Assembly (NCBI GenBank): GCA_963750045.1
Contig: CAVVPD010000002.1
Coordinates: 248,001 to 312,000, forward strand
Length of the DNA: 64,000 bases
Direction of reading: 5' to 3'
DNA from: DASUAS01 sp963750045
Lineage (GTDB): Bacteria; Actinomycetota; Acidimicrobiia; IMCC26256; DASPTH01
Part shown: positions 52,317-61,687 of the stretch, piece by piece
How the letters are laid out: each line of letters begins with the position of its first letter
How positions within the stretch are numbered: position 1 is the first letter of the stretch
The notes under the pieces: generated by a model
What the model saw: the letters and a program-made list of their open reading frames with translations, nothing else
The model's database searches: none
Told to the model about the DNA's origin: nothing
Position numbers and translations under genes: made by a program

Positions 52317-53570
52317 GGAGCCGACTGGCCGAGGATCATTCCCGCGCCGACGGTCTCGAACGTGCGCTCGTCGACGAGGATGAAGCTTCCGGTGATTCGA
52401 TTCCGGCGGTATTCGTCGACGAACAGCGGCACGGCAGTACGCAGCGACACGCGCCCGAGGTCGTTGAGCGCGAGCGCGCCGTGGATCTCGTCGCGGTGCA
52501 GCGTGTTGATGTCGAGGCGGTAGTGCAACTGCTGCACGCGTGCCTTCGCCGTCCGGGTCGTGTGCTTCACCAGATAGGTCGCACCCGGGCGCAACGGTTG
52601 GTCGCTGAACCAGCACACCATCGCGTCGACGTCCTGGGTCACCGTTGGCACGTTGTTGGGCCGGGCGAGCATGTCCCCGCGGCTGATGTCGACGTCGTCG
52701 GCGAGGCGGACGCTCACCGACATCGGGGGCACCGCTTCCTCCACCGGGCCACCGAAGACATCGACGCCGGCAATGGTGCTGGCGAACCCGCTGGGGAGGA
52801 CGACGACGTCGTCGCCCGGGCGCAGCGCGCCACTGGCGACCTGGCCGGCGTACCCCCGGTAGTCGTGGTGCTCGTGACTCATGGGCCGGATCACGTACTG
52901 CACCGGGAAGCGCATGTCGATGAGGTTCCGGTCCGACGCGATGTACACGTGCTCGAGGTAGTGGAGCAGCGTCGAGCCCTCGTACCACGGCATGTTCGGC
53001 GAGTGCGTCGTGATGTTGTCACCGTGCAACGCCGACACCGGGATGAAGGTGAGGTCGTCGATGTCGAGCTTGGTGGCGAACTCGGTGAACTCGGCACAGA
53101 TCTCGTCGAACCGTTGCTGCGAGTACTCGACCAGATCCATCTTGTTCACGCACAGCACCAGGTGCTTCACCTGCAGCAACGAGGCGATCACCGCGTGACG
53201 CCGCGACTGCTCGAGGACGCCCTTGCGGGCGTCGATGAGCACCAACGCGAGGTCGGCGGTCGAAGCGCCGGTCACCATGTTGCCGCGTGTACTGCACGTG
53301 CCCCGGCGTGTCGGCGATGATGAATTTTCGCTTCGGCGTGGCAAAGTAGCGATAGGCGACGTCGATGGTGATGCCCTGCTCGCGCTCGGCGCGCAGGCCG
53401 TCGGTCAGCAACGCGAGGTTCGTGTACTCGAACCCACGGTCACGACTCGTGCGTTCGACCGACTCGAGCTGGTCCTCGAAGATCTGCTTGGTATCGAGCA
53501 GCAGGCGACCGATGAGCGTGCTCTTGCCGTCATCGACCGACCCGGCTGTGGCAAAGCGGAGGAGTTCCAT
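52313..53570 (-). CDS. cysN: Sulfate adenylyltransferase subunit 1 (GTPase), frameshifted
   Basis: CysN is the GTP-hydrolysing subunit that drives ATP sulfurylase. MELLRFATAGSVDDGKSTLI has the P-loop, GLRAEREQGITIDVAYRYFA the switch I region and DTPGHVQYTR the G3 motif. An extra base near 53284 splits it there; the rest continues as NMVTGASTADLALVLIDARK, CVNKMDLVEYSQQRFDEICA (G4) and elongation-factor-like beta barrels to the C-terminus VDERTFETVGAGMILGQSAP. It starts 7 bp after the cysD stop and overlaps cysC. The unit is one sulfate-activation operon. Confidence 0.92.
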
Positions 53571-53577
53571 CGGATGC

Positions 53578-54483
53578 CTAGAAATACCCTTCGCGCTTGC
53601 GGTCTTCCATCGCGGCTTCGGCGAACCGGTCGTCGGCGCGGGTCGCGCCTCGTTCGGTGATCCGCGACGCCGCGACCTCCATGATCACTTCGTCGACGGT
53701 CGCCGCGGGCGACTCCACCGCGCCGGTGCACGATGCGTCGCCGACTGTGCGGTATCGCACCGTCATCTCCACCGGCTCTTCGTCTTCCATCAACGTCACG
53801 AAGGGCGACACCGCCAACCACATGCCGTCGCGACGGAACACCTCGCGCCGGTGCGCGTAGTAGATCGCCGGGATCTCGATGTCGTCGTCCTTGATGTACT
53901 GCCAGATGTCGAGCTCGGTCCAGTTCGACAGCGGGAAGACGCGGATGTGCTCCCCCTTGCGGTGACGACCGTTGTAGAGGTTCCAGAGCTCAGGTCGCTG
54001 GTTCTTCGGATCCCACTGCCCGAAGTCGTCGCGGAACGAGTACACCCGCTCCTTCGCCCGAGCCTTCTCCTCGTCGCGCCGACCACCGCCGAACACCGCG
54101 TCGAACCCGTGCTCCTGGATCGCGTCGAGCAGCGTGACCGTCTGCAAGCGGTTCCGGCTGGCCCGCGGGCCGGTCTCCTCCACCACGCGGCCGGCGTCGA
54201 TCGACTCCTGGACCGACGCCACGACCAGTTGCACCCCGAGCTCGTCGACCCGCCGGTCCCGGAAGTCGAGGACCTCCTGGAAGTTGTGCCCGGTGTCGAC
54301 GTGCATCAGCGGGAAGGGGATGCGCGCCGGCCAGAACGCCTTCTCGGCGAGGCGGGCCATCACGATCGAGTCCTTGCCCCCCGAGAACAGCAACACCGGC
54401 TTCTCGAACTCCGCCGCCACCTCGCGGAAGATGTGGATCGACTCCGATTCCAGCGCATCGAGATGGGAGAGCTGCGTGGGCAT
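53578..54483 (-). CDS. cysD: Sulfate adenylyltransferase subunit 2
   Basis: A 301-residue PP-loop ATP pyrophosphatase that adenylylates sulfate with CysN. The P-loop LLFSGGKDSIVMARLAEKAF is near residue 35. PFPLMHVDTGHNFQEVLDFR, FDAVFGGGRRDEEKARAKER, VYSFRDDFGQWDPKNQRPEL and WNLYNGRHRKGEHIRVFPLS are CysD signatures, and the C-terminal DRKREGYF is invariant. ATG at 54483 is chosen; the frame extends 51 bp upstream into the RDD gene without similarity. Intact frame. Confidence 0.96.
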   Translation of the reverse strand: MPTQLSHLDALESESIHIFREVAAEFEKPVLLFSGGKDSIVMARLAEKAFWPARIPFPLMHVDTGHNFQEVLDFRDRRVDELGVQLVVASVQESIDAGRVVEETGPRASRNRLQTVTLLDAIQEHGFDAVFGGGRRDEEKARAKERVYSFRDDFGQWDPKNQRPELWNLYNGRHRKGEHIRVFPLSNWTELDIWQYIKDDDIEIPAIYYAHRREVFRRDGMWLAVSPFVTLMEDEEPVEMTVRYRTVGDASCTGAVESPAATVDEVIMEVAASRITERGATRADDRFAEAAMEDRKREGYF

Positions 54484-54494
54484 GAGGGAAAATC

Positions 54495-54986
54495 CTACCG
54501 GTCTAGTCGGGAATCGGGCAAGCTCGCTCGCCATGCGTAGACGACGGCCGACCCGCAGATCATGTCGTAGAGCGACTTGTTCCTCCTGCTGAACAGCACG
54601 GTGATGATCCCCAGTCCGAGGGTGGGGATCACGATGACCGAACGCCAGAACGCTCGGCGCGTCGAGAGCCTCCGCCCCGAAGCGTGGACGACCCTCAGGC
54701 CGACGAACGCCATCGCCGGAGTTCGCCCGGAGCCCGACCAGGTCGACGTGAAGAGGATCACCCCGATGGCGTAGTAGAGCACGGTGCTCGCAAGAGGCTC
54801 CGGCTGCGGGAAGTGAAACGGGTTTCCGGTGAAGAACAGCACGTTGATCCCGTAGAGCAGGAGGATCCCGCTGTAGATCGCCATGACGGTGAAGGCATCG
54901 AGCAGTCCCGCCACGGCCTGCGAGACAAACCCGGCGCGCTGTCCCTGAACCGCTTGCGACCGGTCGTTGCGGATGGCGCCCTTCAC
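54495..54986 (-). CDS. RDD family membrane protein
   Basis: A 163-residue protein with about four hydrophobic segments and RDD-domain features: RAGFVSQAVAGLLDAFTVMA at the first helix, VLYYAIGVILFTSTWSGSGR TP-type turn, MAFVGLRVVHASGRRLSTRR, and the last helix FWRSVIVIPTLGLGIITVLF followed by RRNKSLYDMICGSAVVYA. RDD proteins are poorly characterised; some act in ion exchange. The GTG start overlaps the upstream gene's stop (GTGA), and cysD begins 11 bp after its end, so all may share a transcript. Confidence 0.85.
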   Translation of the reverse strand: MKGAIRNDRSQAVQGQRAGFVSQAVAGLLDAFTVMAIYSGILLLYGINVLFFTGNPFHFPQPEPLASTVLYYAIGVILFTSTWSGSGRTPAMAFVGLRVVHASGRRLSTRRAFWRSVIVIPTLGLGIITVLFSRRNKSLYDMICGSAVVYAWRASLPDSRLDR

Positions 54987-55687
54987 GATCGGTCCCCGAC
55001 GTCCAGCTCCCGGGTGCGTCCGCGGAACAGGACCTTGTCGACCGTCCGCGTGAGCCAACCGTCGAGGGCGATCCCCTCTGAGCGGAACGCGTCGACGGTC
55101 TCCATCGTCAGGCTGGCCGTGGACTCCCGGATGACCCCGCCGAGGTCGACCCGGGCGACGATCGCCTCGACGTCGATCGCACCGGCGATGTCGTCGACGG
55201 GGATCTGCTCGACGATGCGAACGAAATCGATCTGGGCGATCACGTTCTCCGTGACCTGTTGCACGATGACGGGGATGAGCGCGGCGGCCTGCGCCTGGTT
55301 CCGGGTCTGCTCACGCCGGGCGACCTCGTTCCACCGCCAGAGCGCGTCTTCGACGGGCCGCAGCACGCGTTGCACGACCGCCGGGCGAGCCGCCGTGCGC
55401 ACGACCTCGGCCGAACGCGAGGCCACGGTGTCGACCACCGTCGCGGCCCGCCTCTCCGCCTCGAGGGCGAGGCCCAGCACGGCGCCCGGGACCAACGAGA
55501 GGGTGCCCGGCTCGGGTCGGCGGTCGGCCACGGGTTCGGGCACCCGTGAGAAGACGGTCCCCGCGGCGCGGCCCGCCAGTCCGAGCGCGCCGAGTCCGAG
55601 GCGGGCGCTGCGCCGGATCACGTCGGTGACCCCGGGCGGCGATGCCGGTACCGAGAGCGCGCGGGACCACGGCTCGTCCCGTCGCAT
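54983..55687 (-). CDS. Hypothetical protein, helical, 234 aa
   Basis: An ATG-started, Ala/Val/Arg-rich protein without an N-terminal signal. A moderately hydrophobic stretch (LGLGALGLAGRAAGTVF) lies at about 30-46. Long amphipathic helices follow (RRAATVVDTVASRSAEVVRT), then repeated VDxxxIVxxxD-like segments (IAQIDFVRIVEQIPVDDIAG, IDVEAIVARVDLGGVIREST). This pattern is seen in uncharacterised actinobacterial proteins adjoining RDD genes. Its last codon overlaps the RDD start, suggesting a two-protein membrane-associated unit of unknown function. Confidence 0.7.
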   Translation of the reverse strand: MRRDEPWSRALSVPASPPGVTDVIRRSARLGLGALGLAGRAAGTVFSRVPEPVADRRPEPGTLSLVPGAVLGLALEAERRAATVVDTVASRSAEVVRTAARPAVVQRVLRPVEDALWRWNEVARREQTRNQAQAAALIPVIVQQVTENVIAQIDFVRIVEQIPVDDIAGAIDVEAIVARVDLGGVIRESTASLTMETVDAFRSEGIALDGWLTRTVDKVLFRGRTRELDVGDRS

Positions 55688-55846
55688 GCCCCGGATCCTG
55701 CGTTCCCGCTGCCACCTCGGTCCCCCACGTCCGACGATCGGTCGATCCGCGACTGTAGGGCGCACGGGAGGCGGTGATCCCGACCCGGCCGACCCGGCCG
55801 TTCGTCGTGGTGAACCCGTGGCGGTTGCCCGCTAGCGTCACGCGGC

Positions 55847-56659
55847 ATGGACGACGTTCTCGGATACGAAGACCGGCATGTCGTGGTCACCGGCGCCGCG
55901 TCGGGCATGGGTGAGCAGGTCGCGCGGATCTGCCACGAGCTCGGCGCCCGTGTGACCGCGCTCGACCTCAAGGCGGTGACGACCCCGGTCACGGCGAGCC
56001 TCGAGCTCGACCTCGGGAGCCGCGCGTCGATCGAGGTCGTGGTCGCGGCCATCGACGGGCCGGTCGACTCGATCTTCAGCTGCGCAGGACTCCCCGGCCC
56101 GCCCTTCAGCGACGTGCAGGTGGCGACGGTCAACTTCATCGGTGCGCGGGCCCTCATCGACGGCCTCCTCGACCGGATGCCCGAAGGCTCCTCGGTGTCG
56201 TGCATCGCCTCCGGCGCCGGCATCGGCTGGCAGCAGGAGCTCGAGATGTACGCGCCACTGCTCGCCACCGAGGGATTCGACGAGGCGGTCGCCTGGGTCG
56301 AGGCCCACCCGGAGGCCTTCCCGTTCGGCGGTTACCGGATGTCGAAGGTCGTCGTGAACCAGTACGTCGCGATCGCCAGCATCGACTTCGCCGAACGGGG
56401 CGTGCGGATGAATTGTCTCAACCCCGGGCCCACGGCGACCGCGATGATGCCGGCGTTCGAGGAGATCGCGGGCAAGGACGTCATCGAGAACGCGCTCGGA
56501 TCGATCCGGCGCTACTCCGACCCGGTCGAGCAGGCGTGGCCGATGGTGTGCCTCAACAGCCCGCGGTTCAGCTACGTCACCGGCGAGGCGCTCTGGGTCG
56601 ACGGCGGATTCCTCGGCATGATGTCGGTCGGGCGCCACCCGGGCTTCGCGATGGGCTGA
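55847..56659 (+). CDS. Short-chain dehydrogenase/reductase (3-alpha-hydroxysteroid dehydrogenase-like)
   Basis: A 270-residue classical SDR. HVVVTGAASGMGEQVARICH is the NAD-binding TGxxxGxG motif, FSCAGLPGPPFSD replaces the NNAG motif, and YRMSK is the catalytic Tyr-xxx-Lys. The conserved Ser is in SCIASGAG. The long insert between Ser and Tyr (WQQELEMYAPLLATEGFDEA) is characteristic of the 3-alpha-HSD / carveol-dehydrogenase branch. NPGPTATAMMP and VTGEALWVDGGFLGMM close the fold. It probably oxidises a secondary alcohol of a steroid or terpenoid; substrate unproven. Confidence 0.92.
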   Translation: MDDVLGYEDRHVVVTGAASGMGEQVARICHELGARVTALDLKAVTTPVTASLELDLGSRASIEVVVAAIDGPVDSIFSCAGLPGPPFSDVQVATVNFIGARALIDGLLDRMPEGSSVSCIASGAGIGWQQELEMYAPLLATEGFDEAVAWVEAHPEAFPFGGYRMSKVVVNQYVAIASIDFAERGVRMNCLNPGPTATAMMPAFEEIAGKDVIENALGSIRRYSDPVEQAWPMVCLNSPRFSYVTGEALWVDGGFLGMMSVGRHPGFAMG

Positions 56660-56717
56660 CGGCTCCGCCGTCACATCACCTTCACCCTGCGCGGCCAACG
56701 GCGGGGACCGTGGGCCC

Positions 56718-58253
56718 TCATCCGACCTGTCGGGTGTGGCCTTCCCAGTACGGCGCCCGAAGTTTGAACTTCTGCAACTTGCCCGTCGCCGTGCGCGCGA
56801 GCTCCTCGCGAAGCTCCACGCTGGTCGGGCACTTGTAGTGAGCGAGACGCGACCGGCAGTGCTCGATGAGCTCGGCACCGGTCACGTTGGAGCCGGGGAC
56901 GAGGACGACGAGGCCCTTGACCGTCTCGCCCCACTTCTCGTCGGGCACGCCGATCACCGCGGCTTCGGCGACATCGGTGTGGGAGGTGAGCGCGTCCTCG
57001 ACCTCGATCGACGACACGTTCTCGCCACCGCTGATGATGACGTCCTTCTTGCGGTCGGAGATCGAGAGATACCCCTCGTCGTCGATGGTGCCGCCGTCAC
57101 CGGTGTGGAACCACCCGTCGACGATCGCGTCGGCGGTCGCCTCGGGTTGCTGCCAGTAGCCCTCGAGGGCCACGTTGCTGCGCGCGAGGACCTCCCCGTG
57201 CTCGTCGATGCGGAGCCGGGCTCCCAACGCCGGGGCACCGCCGCGCCCGAGCTTGCGGGCTCGCTCCCCGGGGTCAGCGTCGTCGTACTCGGCGCGGCCG
57301 CGGTTGATGGTGAGCAGGGGCGAGGTCTCGGTGAGCCCGTAGATCTGGAGGAACTCCCAACCGAGCTCGCGTTCGACGCGCTCGATCGTACGGGTGGGCG
57401 GCGGCGCGCCGGCGACCACGACCCGCACACGGTCCTGCCCGGGGATGGGGCCGTCCCATTCCGCCGCGGCGTCGAGCACCGCGTTCACCACTGCGGGCGC
57501 GCCACACATGAGCGTGACGCCGTGCTCGTCGATCCGGCGCAGGATCGCGGCGCCGTCGACCTTGCGCAGCACGACGTGACGCCCGCCCATTGCGGTGACC
57601 GCGTAGGTCATGCCCCAGCCGTTGCAGTGGAACATCGGCAACGTGTGCAGGTAGACGTCGCGGTCGTTCACTCCGACGTGCCATCCGAACGTGGTGGCGT
57701 TGATCCAGAGGTTCCGGTGGGTCAGCTGCACGCCCTTGGGGCGCGCCGTCGTCCCACTCGTGTAGTTGATGGTCGCCGTGGCGTCCTCGTCCGCCGGCCA
57801 CTCCTGGGGCTCGGCGCCGAAGTGGTAGAGCTCGGCATCGCTCTCCGCGCCGAGCACGAACCGGTGCTCGGCGCTGACCTCGGCCAACGGCTCGTCGAGC
57901 TCGGGGTCCACGAGCAGGACGGCCGCGCCGGAGTGCTCGACGATGTACTGCACCTCGCGCACGTTGAGGCGGAAGTTCACCGGCACCAGCACGCGGCCGT
58001 AGGCACTCACTCCCCAGAACACGCTGAGGAGGCGGGCGGAGTTCTGGCTCACCACCGCCACCCGCTCGCCGAGGCCGACCCCGAGCCGGTCGAGGCCGGC
58101 CGCCTGGGCCCGCGCCAGCTCGCCCATCCGGGCACCGCTGAGGTCGGGCCATGGCGCCGCCGGCTGGTCGGGCTCGTCGACGACGACGGTGCGGTCGCCG
58201 TACACCAACTCCGCGCGTTCCAGGTGGTCGAGGATCGTCAACGGGACCTTCAC
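56718..58253 (-). CDS. AMP-dependent acyl-CoA synthetase (fatty-acid-CoA ligase)
   Basis: A 511-residue ANL-superfamily enzyme that activates a carboxylic acid via acyl-AMP. The P-loop-like motif INYTSGTTARPKGVQLTHRN, LPMFHCNGWGMTYAVTAMGG, IYGLTETSPLLTINRG, GWFHTGDGGTIDDEGYLSIS and DRKKDVIISGGENVSSIEVE are all present, with the catalytic Lys in TATGKLQKFKLR. The GTG start (KVPLTILDHLERAELVYGDR) is the family norm. The apparent continuation of the frame upstream is antisense to the coiled-coil gene and is not part of it. It resembles medium/long-chain ligases of the FadD family. Confidence 0.94.
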   Translation of the reverse strand: MKVPLTILDHLERAELVYGDRTVVVDEPDQPAAPWPDLSGARMGELARAQAAGLDRLGVGLGERVAVVSQNSARLLSVFWGVSAYGRVLVPVNFRLNVREVQYIVEHSGAAVLLVDPELDEPLAEVSAEHRFVLGAESDAELYHFGAEPQEWPADEDATATINYTSGTTARPKGVQLTHRNLWINATTFGWHVGVNDRDVYLHTLPMFHCNGWGMTYAVTAMGGRHVVLRKVDGAAILRRIDEHGVTLMCGAPAVVNAVLDAAAEWDGPIPGQDRVRVVVAGAPPPTRTIERVERELGWEFLQIYGLTETSPLLTINRGRAEYDDADPGERARKLGRGGAPALGARLRIDEHGEVLARSNVALEGYWQQPEATADAIVDGWFHTGDGGTIDDEGYLSISDRKKDVIISGGENVSSIEVEDALTSHTDVAEAAVIGVPDEKWGETVKGLVVLVPGSNVTGAELIEHCRSRLAHYKCPTSVELREELARTATGKLQKFKLRAPYWEGHTRQVG

Positions 58254-58388
58254 ACCGCTTCCCCCTGCTCCGGTGGCCGTTCGCCTCCGTCGAGCGCGCC
58301 CGGGAGCATACGCCGGAATATCTGCTCGCCGGCCCCGCGGTGGATATGCGCGCCTGGCGCCTCCCGGTTCCGTAGCCTGGGTGCCACT

Positions 58389-59516
58389 ATGGCCACGCAA
58401 CAGCGGAAGACCACCCAGCCCAAGACCGCCCCGAAGAAATCGGGCAAGGGCGGGAGCCCGAAGAAGTCGATCAAGCGGCTTCGGCGCAAGGCGATCGCCA
58501 CCCTCCGTCAGGCACGACTCACCGCGCAGCTCGAGTTGGTGACCGCCGAGGCCGCCGCGGCCCAGATCCGCGAGCGCGCCCTCGAGGAGGCCGCCGCGGA
58601 GGCTGCGGCCGTCCGCACCGAGGCACGGGCCGAGATCAGCCGCCTGCTCGAACAGGGACGTGCCGACGCCGCTTCGGCCGCGGCCGAGCACCGCGCGACC
58701 GCCGAGGCCGAAGCGCGCGCCGTGCTCGCCGGAGCCGAGCTGACAGCCGCGCGCGTCACGAGCCAGGCAGACACCGACGCGCAGGCCCGCCGCGACCAGA
58801 TCGTGGCCGAAGCCATGCAGGAGGCAGCCGCGATTCGCGCCGCCGCGACCGAAGAGGTCGCGGGATTCCTCCGCCGGCTCGACGAGGAACGCGCCCACCT
58901 GTTGGAAGCTGCACGGGCGGAAGCCGCGCAGGTCGTCGCCGACGCGCGTGCCGTCTCGGCGACCGAGGTCGCCCGCATGCGCGACGCGACCTTGCAGGAG
59001 CTCGAGACCAAGGCCCGCGACATCATCACCGCCGCCGATGACGAGGGCCGACAGATCGTCGAGGTCGCGACCGCCGAGGCGAAGGCCAAGCGTGACGAAG
59101 CAGAGGCGGTCGCCTCGGCCGCCGCCATCGCCGCGTTGGTGCCGCCTCCTCTCCCACCGGTGCCGGCGGCCACGTCCTCCTCCGCCACCACCACCGGTAC
59201 GGGCGGGGCGGTCAAGACCGCGACGCCCCCGGAAACCCTCGGGACGGTGCGCTGGCGGGCCGAAGGTGAGGTCAAGGCCGCCAACGGCGCACCCTCGAAC
59301 GGCGCCGGCACCAACGGCACCGCGGCGAACGGCACCGCGGCGAACGGCGCGAAGGGCACGCCCGCCGAGGGCCGACCGGGCGACGGCGTGCCCGAAGCTC
59401 CTCCCGCCGCGACGGGACCGGCGGCCGAACCGCTGACGCCGTCCGAGGCCAAGGTCGTGGTCGAGGAGACGCCGAAGGCGAAGCGTCGCTGGGGCTTCTT
59501 CGGCCGCGCCCGTTAG
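58389..59516 (+). CDS. Ala/Glu-rich coiled-coil protein
   Basis: A 375-residue low-complexity protein. Residues 1-40 are strongly basic (Lys/Gln/Arg). About 40-245 is an almost uninterrupted Ala/Glu/Arg helix (LTAQLELVTAEAAAAQIRER and similar heptads), predicted to be a long coiled coil. About 245-360 is a Pro-, Thr- and Asn-Gly-rich disordered linker (PPPLPPVPAATSS; repeated TAANGTAANG). The C-terminus is basic and aromatic (KAKRRWGFFGRAR). The layout recalls DivIVA-like or filament-forming scaffolds, but no family domain is recognised. It ends overlapping the echA stop tail-to-tail by 4 bp. Confidence 0.8.
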   Translation: MATQQRKTTQPKTAPKKSGKGGSPKKSIKRLRRKAIATLRQARLTAQLELVTAEAAAAQIRERALEEAAAEAAAVRTEARAEISRLLEQGRADAASAAAEHRATAEAEARAVLAGAELTAARVTSQADTDAQARRDQIVAEAMQEAAAIRAAATEEVAGFLRRLDEERAHLLEAARAEAAQVVADARAVSATEVARMRDATLQELETKARDIITAADDEGRQIVEVATAEAKAKRDEAEAVASAAAIAALVPPPLPPVPAATSSSATTTGTGGAVKTATPPETLGTVRWRAEGEVKAANGAPSNGAGTNGTAANGTAANGAKGTPAEGRPGDGVPEAPPAATGPAAEPLTPSEAKVVVEETPKAKRRWGFFGRAR

Positions 59517-60299
59517 TCGCCGAACACACCCGCGCGCTGTTCGAGGTTCGCCCGGACGGCCTCGAGCTGGTTGGCGGTACCGATCATCCCCTCGGTGAGC
59601 TCCTGCTCGGCGCGGCAGGCCCTCGTCGAGCGTGGTGCCCCATGACCGGTCGACCAGACGCTTGATGACCCGGACCGCGTCGGGGCTTCGGCCGGCGATC
59701 TCGGCCGCGAGCACGAGCGCCTCGGCCCGCGGATCGTCGGCCAGACGGGTGGCCAGGCCGAGCCGGTGCGCCTCCTCACCCGACACCGCGCGCCCGGTGA
59801 ACATCAGGTCCTTGGCCACGTCGGGACCCACCAGCGGTGGGAGCAGTTGCGTGCCGCACATGTCGGGCACGATGCCCCAGCGGATCTCGAACGCGCCGAG
59901 CTGCGCGTCGGGGGCCACGACGCGGAGGTCGGCGCCCAGCGCGAGCTGGAAGCCGCCCCCGACCGCGACCCCGTGCACCGCGGCGATCACAGGCGCCCGG
60001 AGCTCCGTCCAGATCCTCACCGCCCGTACCGCGTCGACCCGGAGCGTGCCGGTGGTCCCGCCGGAGCCACGGCCCGAGCCGGCCATGGCCGCGAACAGCG
60101 AGGTGTCGAGCCCCGCGCAGAAGCCCTTGCCGTCGCCGGAGAGCACGACCACCCGCACCGACGGATCGGCCGCAACCTGCTCGCCCGCGTCGATGATGGC
60201 GCGGAACATCGCCAAGTCGAGGGCATTGCGCTTCTCGGGACGGGTCAGGCGAACGTCGGCGATGCCGCCCGCGACCGAGCACGACACGCGGTCGCTCAT
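59513..60299 (-). CDS. Enoyl-CoA hydratase/isomerase (crotonase family), frameshifted near its C-terminus
   Basis: A crotonase-fold protein of about 262 residues. VRLTRPEKRNALDLAMFRAI, VVLSGDGKGFCAGLDTSLF (oxyanion hole), VIAAVHGVAVGGGFQLALGA and IRWGIVPDMCGTQLLPPLVG, with the Glu/Asp region, support hydratase or isomerase action in fatty-acid or related CoA metabolism. Near 59612 the frame shifts; the C-terminal helix AEQELTEGMIGTANQLEAVR and RAGVFGD follow in another frame to the TAA at 59513. Without correction the frame runs on through the opposite-strand coiled-coil gene. Confidence 0.9.
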
Positions 60300-60309
60300 G
60301 ATCCGCTGC

Positions 60310-60636
60310 TCAGTCGATGAGCTCGTAGATCACCATCGACGGCGGCGGGTCCATCCCCAGCACGTCGCTCATGTTCATGCGCCCGTCCATCGCACGGGCC
60401 CCGAGCTCGCCGAGCACGCCCTTGAGGTCGTCGGACTCCAGCTCGTAGACCGCGGCGTAGCGATGGGCGTCGGGTCCGAGTGGCGTCGCGTCGCTCAACT
60501 TGTAACGGGTCGCGCCGACGATCCCGTCGATCGCGCACACTTCGGGAATGTGGGTGTTGGCGTACCAGTCGTTGTACTCGTTCTCGCGGTCCGGGTGCGA
60601 CGGGCTGGTCTGGACGAACAGGATGGCTTTGGGCAT
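60310..60636 (-). CDS. Small dimeric alpha/beta-barrel-like protein, 108 aa
   Basis: MPKAILFVQTSPSHPDRENE then YNDWYANTHIPEVCAIDGIV matches the pattern of EthD/ABM-type ferredoxin-like proteins, where a strand is followed by E(x)n-Y-N-x-W-Y-x-x-x-H-x-P. YAAVYELESDDLKGVLGELG is the second unit. Such proteins dimerise and bind or degrade small aromatic or polyketide-like molecules. It lies 10 bp upstream of echA on the same strand, so the two are probably co-transcribed and may act on the same CoA pathway. No activity can be assigned. Confidence 0.8.
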   Translation of the reverse strand: MPKAILFVQTSPSHPDRENEYNDWYANTHIPEVCAIDGIVGATRYKLSDATPLGPDAHRYAAVYELESDDLKGVLGELGARAMDGRMNMSDVLGMDPPPSMVIYELID

Positions 60637-60718
60637 GGTTCCGCCTCCAGGGTCGTGGTGCTCGACACCCTAAACCGCGCGCCGACCGCTCGCACCTGGC
60701 ACCGGGTGCGCGGCGGCG

Positions 60719-61687
60719 TCAGGGGGCGACGAACTGATGGAGCTCAGGGTGAACGCCCTCACCGACGGTCACGTAGCCGCGGCCGTCGTGTGTGAACGCG
60801 ATCGCTTCCCCCTGAGACTCCGCCGCAGGCGTGCGGCCGCCGAACGCCGGTGCCTTGCCCGGACACGAGGCGTGTGAGAACGCCCGAGCCAACGACTGGC
60901 CCGCCGGCCGGGGGAAGAGCACGACCGAGAAGTAGGTGCGGAGCGCGACGACATCGCCATCGGGTGTGACGTCGGCGCCGGTCACGCCGCGACCGATGCC
61001 GAGCGAGAGCGTGGCCACCTGGGTGAGCACGCTGGTGCTCCCGCCCGCGAGGTCGGCCGGAGCGCGGAACACCCGCGCGACGCCTCCCACGAGATCCTTG
61101 GTGACGACGAACAGCTCTCCGGTGATCGGGTCGACGAGGAACGCTTCGGCATCGTGAGGCCCGTCGGGATACGTGAGCGCGACGTGCTCGACGTCGCCCA
61201 GCGTCCGGGGCGGACCGGGAGCAGCGGCCGGGTTCACCGCCGGCTCCGGCACGCGGTAGATCTGCACCGCCGCGCGCGATCCGCCGTTGTCGCCGATGTC
61301 GGCCAGGTAGAGAGAGGCCACCGCGGCCGCGGGACCCGGCCCGGCGGCGATGTCCTCCCAGTCGATCGCGGTCGCGCCACTCAGCACGAACTCTCCGAGG
61401 TCGCGACCGTCGGCCCCGATGGCGAACACGCGGGCTGTGTCACCCGAGTCGTTGTGCACCCAGTACACGCCGTTGGTGCGCCGGCTGGCGACGATCCCCG
61501 AGATCTCCGTGAGCGCTCCGGACGCGACCGTCTCCGGAACCCCGGTGACGAGCGTGTTGGTGCACGCGGCCGCGAGGACCGGCGGTGTGTCCGGCGATGG
61601 AGGCGCTCGGCAGGCGGAACCCACCAGCGCGGGCGTGACGACGACGGCGGCGAGCGCGACGCACCGCCGCGGGAGCGATCGCCTCAT
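60719..61687 (-). CDS. Exported beta-propeller-like protein, probable lipoprotein
   Basis: A 322-residue protein with an N-terminal signal (RRCVALAAVVVTPALVGSAC) whose Cys26 follows a weak lipobox (GSAC). The mature part has repeated beta blades: ISGIVASRRTNGVYWVHNDS, ARVFAIGADGRDLGEFVLSG, DWEDIAAGPG, LYLADIGDNGGSRAAVQIYR and HDAEAFLVDPITGELFVVTK. WxHNDSG and DWEDIA/DIGDN motifs match uncharacterised secreted proteins of the SdiA-regulated or esterase-like phytase type, which bind calcium. Its start overlaps the cupin stop by 1 bp. Function unknown. Confidence 0.78.
   Translation of the reverse strand: MRRSLPRRCVALAAVVVTPALVGSACRAPPSPDTPPVLAAACTNTLVTGVPETVASGALTEISGIVASRRTNGVYWVHNDSGDTARVFAIGADGRDLGEFVLSGATAIDWEDIAAGPGPAAAVASLYLADIGDNGGSRAAVQIYRVPEPAVNPAAAPGPPRTLGDVEHVALTYPDGPHDAEAFLVDPITGELFVVTKDLVGGVARVFRAPADLAGGSTSVLTQVATLSLGIGRGVTGADVTPDGDVVALRTYFSVVLFPRPAGQSLARAFSHASCPGKAPAFGGRTPAAESQGEAIAFTHDGRGYVTVGEGVHPELHQFVAP

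Noticed and set aside
56718..60299. A single 1193-codon minus-strand frame suggesting an enoyl-CoA hydratase/acyl-CoA ligase fusion
   Set aside because: The middle third is antisense to the coiled-coil gene and has no similarity; the hydratase C-terminus is in another frame and the ligase has its own GTG start. The fusion is an artefact of an indel plus open antisense frame.
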